Assembly: GCA_964500895.1 (NCBI GenBank)
Contig: CAZCQP010000038.1
Location: forward strand, 1-28,293
Source of the DNA: CAZCQP01 sp964500895
Lineage (GTDB): Bacteria > Bacillota > Clostridia > Lachnospirales > JAISER01
Length of the DNA stretch: 28,293 bases
Reading direction: 5' to 3'
Every line of letters starts with the position of its first letter. The stretch's first letter is position 1. The notes beneath the pieces are model-generated. The model made no database searches. It saw only the letters and a list, made by a program, of their open reading frames with translations, and was not told the origin of the DNA. A program made the translations under genes and the position numbers. This document shows positions 14,129 to 21,144 of this stretch, piece by piece.

Positions 14129-16317
14129 GTATCATTGGAGGCGTAAATATGGGCAGCCTTACTGATTATCTGTTTTTCTTCGCAAACGGTATGGTAGATG
14201 CAAACTGGCAAAGTGCGTCTAAAGGTTATTTAGGTGACGTTGCCATAAACGGTGTTACAGCCAGTGAGCGAACCAGCGGTAGCTTTGCCTATGCCGGCGT
14301 CATCAGTACAAACGACGCCACACTTTCTGCATGGCAAAATATTGTAAACAATAATCCCACACAGGCGTTGTCAGCGTTGAATCAAACGGCTTTAATTGCC
14401 GGTTTGCAAGCTGATTTAGTCAGCGCCATTAAGCAAATCAACGCACTCCCGGCAACCCCCGGTTACACAAGTGTAACCTCAACCGACCTTGACGGCCTGA
14501 ATACGCAAAACGGTATAAACGAGATATTTGTCATCAACATCACCGATGGGCTGAACTTCAGCCAGAAAATTAACATTACCGGTGATGCAGGGGACGTATT
14601 TATCCTACGCTGGGACACCGACGGCAACCCGCAAAACGGTTACCAAGGGCAATTAAAACCCCAGAGTGGCGGCGCAATTGTTCCCCACGGTGGTCTAAAG
14701 CCCACCAACTTTATCAGCGTTGCTGGTAATATCGGCTCCTCCGGCGGTGGACTAAACCCTGCGGTACCTTATCCACAAGGCCCACGATATAACGATGGGA
14801 CAGGTCCGTTAATCACCAATGGGGAAGACTGGAACGGCGGTGGCTTCTTTACGGGCTATCTGCTTACAACCGGAGCACCCGGCAATACGCCAGACCCTAT
14901 AACCGGACTGTATATCGGACAAACCTCCTCGCTATCTAACGGCATATTTGTGGGCGGCTGGTACAGTTTAACCACCAAGTTTTCCATGACATCAGGAACC
15001 AGCGGCGTGTATGTTTCTCCAAACCCTTCCACCTATTCCATTCCCAGGATTGACGTAAAAAAATATGTTTCCCCTGACAATGGTATAAGCTGGCTAGATG
15101 CAGAAATCCCGCCAGGCCCTGTTATCCCGCCCACCATAGACCCGCAGTTTAAGTTTGTGGTGCAGAATGCAGGCAATGTTCCGCTGTCTTTGGTATCCCT
15201 TTCCGACAGTGTGTATGGCGTCATTTCTGTTGGCGGTAACCTGGCTGTGAATGATTCTTTTGAAGTGGTCATCACAAAACCATGGAGCCAAGGAGACCAT
15301 GAAAATGAAGCAACCGCCGTTGGCACCTACGGCACAGACACTGTTTCATCTACCGATTTTGCCCACTATTTGGGCATAGTCATTGGTCAGCCTGCAGTTC
15401 GAATTGTCAAGTATGTTTCGCCCGATAACGGCGCAACATGGCTTGATGCAAATACCCCGCCTGGCCCGGATATTTTGTCTAATGTGGCACCGCAGTTTAA
15501 GTTTGTGGTAACCAATATTGGTACCGACGACTTAACCAATGTGGTGATTACAGACGACCTATTTGGCGTTGTTGGCGGCCCCATTTCCTTGGTGGTAGGT
15601 GCTAGCACTGCTTTCTACTACACGGACCTGTGGCAGCAGGGACAGCACGTTAACACGGCAAGAGCGACCGGTAATTCCGTTGACGGCCCTGTTTTCGACC
15701 AAAACTCTGCGTATTATAACGGCGTTCTAGCTGCACCCGACATCACCATTAAGAAATATGTATCACCTGACAATGGGGTGACGTGGCTGGATGCAAACAC
15801 ATCTCCTGGCCCCACAATTCCTTCAAGCATTCAACCCAGGTTTAAGTTTGTTGTTACAAACACAGGCAACACAGAACTTACGGATGTTTTGGTAACCGAT
15901 AGCGTCTACAGCTTTATAGACGCGCTGCTTACCCTTGATGCCGGAGAAAGCGTTGAATGGGAGATTATTAAGCCGTGGAATGCTGGAGCCCATGAAAATA
16001 TCGCCACAGTCACTGCTAACTTTGACGGCACAACGCTGTCCGCTTCCGACAATGCGTGGTACTTTGGCGAGGAAGCCCCTGTTCCTGCAATCAGCATCGC
16101 CAAATATGTTTCGGTGGATGATGGTGCAACATGGCTTCATGTAAACATGCCTATTGGCCCGTTGCTGCCCGACGGCATGACAGCAATGTTCAAGTATGTG
16201 GTCACGAACACAGGCAATACAAAGCTTACAAATGTTACCGTAACCGATAGCGTTATTGGCGCAATTGCTACAGGTGTAAGTTTGGGTGTTGGTGAATCTC
16301 AGACGTGGATTATATAA
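14125..16317 (+). CDS. Surface-type protein: N-terminal adhesin-like domain plus tandem DUF11-like repeats
   Basis: This 730-residue protein has an N-terminal ~300-residue beta-rich domain (VFVINITDGLNF-like start FVINITDGLNFSQKINITGD, then GDVFILRWDTDG) resembling choice-of-anchor or ice-binding-like adhesin domains. Repeats of ~114 residues begin near 307, 423, 537 and 653, each opening KKYVSPDNG-x-WLDAN-PPGP and containing FKFVVTNTGN-LT-V-VTDS and W--G-HEN-ATV. The fourth repeat stops two-thirds through (QTWII). There is no signal peptide, transmembrane segment or LPxTG, so Sec export is not supported. A mother-cell-made coat or exosporium protein would need none; that is inference. A GGAGGGGG site precedes the ATG. 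Confidence 0.75.
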   Translation: MSIIGGVNMGSLTDYLFFFANGMVDANWQSASKGYLGDVAINGVTASERTSGSFAYAGVISTNDATLSAWQNIVNNNPTQALSALNQTALIAGLQADLVSAIKQINALPATPGYTSVTSTDLDGLNTQNGINEIFVINITDGLNFSQKINITGDAGDVFILRWDTDGNPQNGYQGQLKPQSGGAIVPHGGLKPTNFISVAGNIGSSGGGLNPAVPYPQGPRYNDGTGPLITNGEDWNGGGFFTGYLLTTGAPGNTPDPITGLYIGQTSSLSNGIFVGGWYSLTTKFSMTSGTSGVYVSPNPSTYSIPRIDVKKYVSPDNGISWLDAEIPPGPVIPPTIDPQFKFVVQNAGNVPLSLVSLSDSVYGVISVGGNLAVNDSFEVVITKPWSQGDHENEATAVGTYGTDTVSSTDFAHYLGIVIGQPAVRIVKYVSPDNGATWLDANTPPGPDILSNVAPQFKFVVTNIGTDDLTNVVITDDLFGVVGGPISLVVGASTAFYYTDLWQQGQHVNTARATGNSVDGPVFDQNSAYYNGVLAAPDITIKKYVSPDNGVTWLDANTSPGPTIPSSIQPRFKFVVTNTGNTELTDVLVTDSVYSFIDALLTLDAGESVEWEIIKPWNAGAHENIATVTANFDGTTLSASDNAWYFGEEAPVPAISIAKYVSVDDGATWLHVNMPIGPLLPDGMTAMFKYVVTNTGNTKLTNVTVTDSVIGAIATGVSLGVGESQTWII

Positions 16318-16368
16318 AACATTCCGTTTGGGTATCATGCTTTGTTCCTTGTTATATTTTTGAAATTA

Positions 16369-16410
16369 GGCGTGGAACTTCGCCCCTTGTGGGCGAGGTT
16401 TTACGCCTTT
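16369..16410 (+). terminator. Terminator after the repeat protein gene
   Basis: GGCGT...ACGCC encloses CGCCC-CTTGT-GGGCG (16381-16395), a long nearly continuous stem followed by TTTAT. It also overlaps the 3' end of the antisense small gene, so the two genes converge on it. Confidence 0.75.
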
Positions 16411-16577
16411 ATGCTTCCTTTTTTCTTAAGCGCATGAACCATTTGAATTTTTTGCTCCTTGGGGCAATGTAGTTTTTGTATGTACTGTAAGACTGCCTCC
16501 CCATGCACAACAGCCACCCGTTGTTGCAGCATACGCATAGCTTCTGGCGTTTTGGGATGATGCACGATGATGTTCAC
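16401..16577 (-). CDS. 58-residue small protein, candidate excision factor of the element
   Basis: GTG start at 16577 lies 8 nt after GAAGGAGG, one of the best ribosome sites in the element. The protein is basic and helical (NIIVHHPKTPEAMRMLQQRV, AVVHGEAVLQYIQKLHCPKE, ending KKKGSI KA). It reads as a compact helical protein with no recognised domain. It is the only gene on this strand inside the element. On the same strand CATACACA (16600-16607) and GGAATACG (16623-16630) resemble a sigma-E promoter. Serine recombinases in sporulation elements need small directionality factors (for example SprB of SPbeta, and the C. difficile skin factor), so this is a natural candidate. That role is inference from size, location and promoter only. 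Confidence 0.65.
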   Translation of the reverse strand: MNIIVHHPKTPEAMRMLQQRVAVVHGEAVLQYIQKLHCPKEQKIQMVHALKKKGSIKA

Positions 16578-16599
16578 CTGCTATCCCTCCTTCGATTCA

Positions 16600-16630
16600 T
16601 GTGTATGCGCTGGCCATTTGTCCGTATTCC
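16600..16630 (-). promoter_or_regulatory. Candidate sigma-E-type promoter of the 58-codon gene
   Basis: On the minus strand the -10 CATACACA matches 7 of 8 positions of CATACAmT, and a -35 GGAATACG with the ATA core lies 17 nt from it. The predicted transcript would have about 15 nt before the GTG, including the ribosome site. It is arranged back to back with the spe promoter. Confidence 0.45.
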
Positions 16631-16671
16631 GGCATGACGGTTGTTCAACTTGAAGTCTTTTTGAAAAAGTA

Positions 16672-16700
16672 TTGACACCCGATTCAATTTATGATACAAA
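16672..16700 (+). promoter_or_regulatory. Sigma-A-type promoter of the spe operon
   Basis: TTGACA (16672-16677), 17-nt spacer, TACAAA (16695-16700). The -35 is perfect and the -10 moderate. The promoter lies about 360 nt before speD, leaving a long leader. Confidence 0.7.
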
Positions 16701-16744
16701 TTGATTTAAGTTTTGATGTCTTATGCAAAGAAAACTTACTGACC

Positions 16745-16883
16745 ATTCTTTTTATAAAGAATTGAGGCCATACGGACAGCCGGGTCAACTGCCGATTGCG
16801 GCTTTGGCTGCATTTATTGATTGAGTTAAAAGCTCAAATTTTATGAGTTGGTTACTTTATAACCATGTGTAATTGATTACACA
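16745..16883 (+). ncRNA. Hairpin-rich 5' leader of the spe operon, possible cis-regulatory RNA
   Basis: Five stems occur in 140 nt: ATTCTTT/AAAGAAT (16745-16762), nested CAGCC/GGCTG around GCCG-ATTG-CGGC (16777-16810), TTGAG/CTCAA (16821-16837), TGGTTA/TAACCA (16849-16865) and TGTGTAAT/ATTACACA (16866-16883, 8-bp arms, 2-nt loop). I could not match it to a riboswitch class I know. The last palindrome could instead be a protein operator. From 16884 to 17042 I see nothing further. Confidence 0.45.
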
Positions 16884-17057
16884 AACACTTGTGAAACGGT
16901 CAATAAGAGTGGTAATAGTAAGTTAATTGCTGTATAGACTCTGAATGCGAATAGGGACGGGCATGGAATTTTTGGGCTTGTCGTCTGTATGTTCTCAAGT
17001 GTGTTTGTGTATAATTACGCAAAATGCTTGGGAATTTTTGCATTTAAGGAGATTGGC

Positions 17058-17861
17058 ATGGAAAACAAAATTAAATTGTATGGCTTTAACAACCTAACCA
17101 AAACGCTAAGCTTTAACATTTACGACGTTTGCTATGCAAAAAGTGAACGGGAACAGAAGGATTATATTGCGTATATTGATGAGCAGTATAATTCCGAACG
17201 GCTGACGGGTATTCTTTGCAAGGTGACTGAAATTATCGGTGCCCACGTGCTGAATATCTCTAAGCAGGATTACGACCCACAGGGTGCGTCTGTAACCATA
17301 CTGATTACAGAGGAAGCATTGCCGGTGGAGCTGGTGGACGAGTCTTGCAACAAGGGCAAATACAACCTGGCAGACCGTGAAACCATCCTGGCCCACCTGG
17401 ATAAAAGCCATGTGACGGTGCATACGTATCCCGAATACCACCCAGACAATTCCATTTCTACCTTTAGAGTGGATATTGATGTTTCCACTTGCGGGGCCAT
17501 ATCGCCCCTGAACGCACTGGATTTTCTCATTGGCAGTTTTGACTCCGACATCATCACCATCGACTACCGGGTGCGTGGTTTTACAAGGGATTTATCTGGC
17601 AAGAAGTTTTACATCGACCACAAAATTACATCCATTCAAGATTATATCGACGTTAAAACATTAACCCGGTATGATGCCATTGATGTGAATGTTTATCAAT
17701 CTAATATTTTTCACACCAAGCTGCTCATTAAGGAAATTGAGCTGCAAAATTATTTGTTTAATGCAGATGTTTATGAAATTCCACCCAAGCAGCGGCTGGA
17801 GATTACAAACAACCTACGCAAGGAAATGATAGAAATATTCAGCGGTACCAATGTGTATTAA
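17058..17861 (+). CDS. speD: S-adenosylmethionine decarboxylase proenzyme, E. coli type
   Basis: This 267-residue protein aligns along its length with the long enterobacterial SpeD (GFNNLTKTLSFNIYDVCYAK; DYDPQGASVTILITEE; VSTCGAISPLNALD; TIDYRVRGFTRD). Self-cleavage occurs in LDKSHVTVHTYPE before Ser117, which becomes the pyruvoyl cofactor. The product, decarboxylated SAM, is the aminopropyl donor for SpeE. This is not the short B. subtilis SpeD class. The ATG at 17058 follows AAGGAG by 7 nt; an upstream in-frame ATG at 16989 has no ribosome site. First gene of the four-gene spermidine operon, 10 nt before speA. Confidence 0.96.
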   Translation: MENKIKLYGFNNLTKTLSFNIYDVCYAKSEREQKDYIAYIDEQYNSERLTGILCKVTEIIGAHVLNISKQDYDPQGASVTILITEEALPVELVDESCNKGKYNLADRETILAHLDKSHVTVHTYPEYHPDNSISTFRVDIDVSTCGAISPLNALDFLIGSFDSDIITIDYRVRGFTRDLSGKKFYIDHKITSIQDYIDVKTLTRYDAIDVNVYQSNIFHTKLLIKEIELQNYLFNADVYEIPPKQRLEITNNLRKEMIEIFSGTNVY

Positions 17862-17871
17862 GGAGGCCACC

Positions 17872-19311
17872 ATGCAGAATAAGGCTCCGATTTATGAAGC
17901 ACTTCTTGCCCACCGGAAAAACCGCATTGTGCCCTTTGATGTGCCGGGGCATAAAGGGGGCAGGGGTACACCACTTTTAACTGAATTTCTGGGGGAAAAC
18001 TGCCTTAAGGTGGATGTGAACTCCATGAAGCCCCTGGATAACCTTTGCCACCCGGTTTCCGTCATTCGTGAAGCGGAACAGCTTGCGGCAGAGGCATTCG
18101 GCGGGGAAAACGCCTTTTTCATGGTAGGGGGCACAACATCGGCGGTACAGGCCATGATTATGTCCGCCTGCAAAGCCGGGGATAAAATCATATTACCCCG
18201 AAATGTGCACCGCAGTGTGATTAATGCACTGGTGGTATGCGGGGCCGTTCCTGTTTATGTTAGCCCCGGGCTTGATAAGCGGCTGGGCATACCCTTGGGC
18301 ATGGCGGTTTCGAATGTGAAAGCCGCCATAGCAGCCAACCCTGAAGCGAAGGCGGTTTTGGTGAACAACCCCACGTATTACGGCATATGCTCGGACTTGG
18401 TTACCATTACCCAGCTTGCCCATGAAGCCAATATGCTTCTGCTTGCAGACGAAGCCCACGGCACCCATTTTTATTTTGGTGAACGTTTACCGGTCTCTGC
18501 AATGGCAGCTGGTGCGGATATGGCGGCTGTGAGTATGCACAAAACAGGGGGTTCCCTCACCCAAAGCTCCTTTTTGGTCTGCGGGAAAAATGTGAACGCC
18601 GGGTATGTGCGGCAGATTATTAACCTTACCCAGACCACCAGCGGTTCTTATTTGCTGTTGTCCTCTTTGGACCTTGCACGCATGAACCTGGCCACAAACG
18701 GCAAAATCATTTTTGCTAAAGCCCTGGAGCTTGCCAACTACGCCCGGCAGGAAATTAATAAAATTGGGGGCTATGACGCTTTTGGCAAGGAACTGATAAA
18801 CGGGGATACCGTGTTTGATTTCGATTTAACCAAGTTGTCTGTGCACACCCTGGACATTGGGCTGGCGGGCATTGAGGTTTATGATCTTCTGCGGGATGAG
18901 TACGGCATTCAAATAGAGTTTGGAGACTTGGGCAACCTGCTGGCCATCATTTCCGCAGGTGACCGCACCCTTGAAATTGAACGGCTTATTTCCGCACTTT
19001 CAGAGATTAAGCGCCGCTTTTCCAAAGACAAAGCCGGCATGTTTGACCACGAATACATTACCCCGGAGGTTGTGTGGACACCCCAAAAAGCCTTTTATAG
19101 CGATAAAAGGGCGGTGGACATACACCAAAGCAGCGGCGCAATCTGCGGTGAATTTGTAATGTGTTACCCCCCGGGCATACCCATTGTAGCCCCGGGAGAG
19201 CGCATGACAAAAGAGATTATAGACTATATCGCCTATGCAAAGGCGAAAGGTTGTTCGCTTACAGGCACAGAAGATGCAAACACCGAAAAAATAAACATCA
19301 TTAAGGAGTAA
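17872..19311 (+). CDS. speA: Arginine decarboxylase, Orn/Lys/Arg decarboxylase family (B. subtilis SpeA type)
   Basis: This 479-residue PLP-dependent fold-type I decarboxylase has VPGHKGGRGTP near the N-terminus, GGTTSAVQAMI around 85-95, ADEAHGTHFYF (PLP-binding aspartate) and SMHKTGGSLTQSSF with the Schiff-base lysine K224. The C-terminal domain ends in PPGIPIVAPGERMTKEI. Length and motifs fit the short SpeA group. Lysine or ornithine cannot be ruled out as substrate from sequence, but agmatinase in the same operon argues for arginine to agmatine. The ATG is 5 nt after AAGGAGG; speE follows after 4 nt. Confidence 0.92.
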   Translation: MQNKAPIYEALLAHRKNRIVPFDVPGHKGGRGTPLLTEFLGENCLKVDVNSMKPLDNLCHPVSVIREAEQLAAEAFGGENAFFMVGGTTSAVQAMIMSACKAGDKIILPRNVHRSVINALVVCGAVPVYVSPGLDKRLGIPLGMAVSNVKAAIAANPEAKAVLVNNPTYYGICSDLVTITQLAHEANMLLLADEAHGTHFYFGERLPVSAMAAGADMAAVSMHKTGGSLTQSSFLVCGKNVNAGYVRQIINLTQTTSGSYLLLSSLDLARMNLATNGKIIFAKALELANYARQEINKIGGYDAFGKELINGDTVFDFDLTKLSVHTLDIGLAGIEVYDLLRDEYGIQIEFGDLGNLLAIISAGDRTLEIERLISALSEIKRRFSKDKAGMFDHEYITPEVVWTPQKAFYSDKRAVDIHQSSGAICGEFVMCYPPGIPIVAPGERMTKEIIDYIAYAKAKGCSLTGTEDANTEKINIIKE

Positions 19312-19315
19312 AACC

Positions 19316-20170
19316 ATGGAGCTTTGGTATACAGAAGAACATTCAGAAAATATACGCTTTTCCATTCGGGTGGACAAACAGCTTTACAGTGCACAAAGTC
19401 CCTTTCAGCGCATAGACATTTTTGAGTCCAGTGAGTTTGGCAAGTTCTTTACCCTGGACGGACTGATGATGGTCACTGAAAAGGATGAATTCATTTACCA
19501 CGACATGATTACCCATATTCCAATGGCCACAAACCCCAACATTAAACATGTGCTTGTGATTGGGGCAGGGGACGGGGGCACCGTGCGAGAGCTGACACGA
19601 TACGACAGCATTGAACGCATTGACATGGTGGAAATTGACAAAATGGTGGTGGACGCTTGTATTGAGTTTTTACCCCAAACCGCTTGCAAGCTGAAAGACA
19701 AAAGGGTGAACCTGTATTTTGAAGACGGCTTGAAGTTTGTGCGCACCAAGCAAGATGCCTACGACTTAATTATTGTAGACTCCACGGACCCCTTTGGCCC
19801 AGGCGAAGGCCTGTTTACCAAAGAATTTTACGGTAACTGCTTTAATGCCCTTAAAGCAGACGGCATACTGGTGAATCAGCATGAAACCCCATACTATGCC
19901 TCTTACGCAAAGTCTATGCAACGGGCACACAAGCGCATTAAGGAGTTTTTCCCCATATGCCATGTGTACCAAGCCCATATCCCCACGTATCCCTCTGGGC
20001 ATTGGCTGTTTGGCTTTGCTTCCAAGCGTTTTGACCCCATTGCGGACTTGGATGAAGCAGCTTGGAACAAACTGGGGGTTTCCACAAAATATTACAACAC
20101 CCAGCTGCACAAAGGCTGCTTTGCCATACCGAATTATGTGAAGGAGCTTTTGGACAGTGCCGATGAATAA
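19316..20170 (+). CDS. speE: Spermidine synthase
   Basis: This 284-residue aminopropyltransferase has a small N-terminal beta domain (LWYTEEHSENIRFSIRVDK), the nucleotide-binding GAGDGGTVRE at 83-92 and the catalytic/putrescine-binding DSTDPFGPG from D155. It transfers the aminopropyl group from SpeD-generated decarboxylated SAM to putrescine. The ATG follows AAGGAG. Its end overlaps the start of speB. Confidence 0.96.
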   Translation: MELWYTEEHSENIRFSIRVDKQLYSAQSPFQRIDIFESSEFGKFFTLDGLMMVTEKDEFIYHDMITHIPMATNPNIKHVLVIGAGDGGTVRELTRYDSIERIDMVEIDKMVVDACIEFLPQTACKLKDKRVNLYFEDGLKFVRTKQDAYDLIIVDSTDPFGPGEGLFTKEFYGNCFNALKADGILVNQHETPYYASYAKSMQRAHKRIKEFFPICHVYQAHIPTYPSGHWLFGFASKRFDPIADLDEAAWNKLGVSTKYYNTQLHKGCFAIPNYVKELLDSADE

Positions 20171-21011
20171 AAATATCCACACCTTTATTGGGTGTGACAG
20201 CGGGTATGCGGAAAGCAAAATGGTCATCTTCGGCGCACCCTTTGACGGAACCACAAGCTACCGCCCCGGTACACGCTTTGCCAGTGCCGCCATGCGCAAC
20301 GAAAGCATAGGCATTGAAACATACAGCCCCTACCAAGACAAAGATTTAAGCGACTGCAACATTTTCGATGGGGGCGACCTGGAGCTTGTATTTGGCAATA
20401 CAGAAAAAGCACTGGGCATGATTGAAGCATTTACCCAGACCGTGGTTGCAGATGGTAAAGTGCCCTGTATGCTTGGGGGGGAACATCTTGTAACGTTGGG
20501 TGCATTACGGGCAGTGGTTAAACAGTACCCCGAGTTGCACATCATTCATTTTGATGCCCACGCTGATTTGCGGCAAGATTACCTGGGTGAACGGCTCTCT
20601 CACGCAACCGTGATGCGCAGAGCTTGGGAGCAGGTTGGGGACGGTAAGATTTTTCAGTTTGGCATCCGTTCCGGTGAGCGGGATGAGTTTGAATTTGCCA
20701 AAGACCATACGGTGATGTGCAAATTTAACTTTGATGGGCTGGAAGCTGCCATTCAGCAGCTGAAAGGCAAACCGGTTTACCTGACCATTGACCTGGATGT
20801 GCTGGATAGTTCTGTGTTTCCCGGCACAGGAACACCGGAAGCTGGAGGGGTCACGTTTAAGGAATTGATGCAAGCGATCCTGAAAATGTCTGGCCTGCAT
20901 ATTGTTGCCTGTGATGTGAATGAGCTTTCCCCGATGCTGGATGCAAGTGGGGCGTCCACTGCGGCGGCGTGCAAGGTGTTGCGGGAAGTGCTGTTAATGG
21001 CGTACAAATAA
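20157..21011 (+). CDS. speB: Agmatinase, ureohydrolase family
   Basis: This 284-residue arginase/agmatinase-fold protein has its binuclear manganese motifs in MLGGEHLVTLG, HFDAHADLR and TIDLDVLDSSVFPGTGTPE, the last being the agmatinase-typical form. It hydrolyses agmatine to putrescine and urea, completing arginine-to-putrescine conversion with SpeA. The start is GTG at 20157 (10 nt from AAGGAG) or ATG at 20163 (16 nt); both overlap speE, so translation is coupled. Followed by a terminator, ending the operon. Confidence 0.94.
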   Translation: MPMNKNIHTFIGCDSGYAESKMVIFGAPFDGTTSYRPGTRFASAAMRNESIGIETYSPYQDKDLSDCNIFDGGDLELVFGNTEKALGMIEAFTQTVVADGKVPCMLGGEHLVTLGALRAVVKQYPELHIIHFDAHADLRQDYLGERLSHATVMRRAWEQVGDGKIFQFGIRSGERDEFEFAKDHTVMCKFNFDGLEAAIQQLKGKPVYLTIDLDVLDSSVFPGTGTPEAGGVTFKELMQAILKMSGLHIVACDVNELSPMLDASGASTAAACKVLREVLLMAYK

Positions 21012-21034
21012 GTAGTTGATTTGCATTAATATAG

Positions 21035-21068
21035 AAGGTGTTGCTTGGTTAAAAGCGGCACCTTTTTT
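21035..21068 (+). terminator. Terminator of the spe operon
   Basis: AAGGTG (21035-21040) and CACCTT (21059-21064) pair, with an inner GC/GC extension, followed by a T-run. It separates the spe operon from the recombinase gene. Confidence 0.8.
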
Positions 21069-21144
21069 GTTTAAATGCAGATAACCCGTGGGCTTTGCGC
21101 ATATATTTTTTAGCGGTAGGCATGTTGAAAATGGGGTGAAACAA

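Noticed and set aside
15040..16310. Direct repeats as a CRISPR array
   Set aside because: The period is about 345 nt, units are diverged and in frame, and they encode tandem protein domains.
15823..16338. 171-residue minus-strand reading frame across the repeat protein
   Set aside because: It lies wholly opposite the coding repeats, has no ribosome site, and its sequence is cysteine/asparagine-rich without any recognisable fold; a shadow of the real gene.
16745..16883. Leader of the spe operon as a known SAM, lysine, purine or preQ1 riboswitch
   Set aside because: None of the core consensus motifs of those classes that I know could be found; kept only as an unclassified structured leader.
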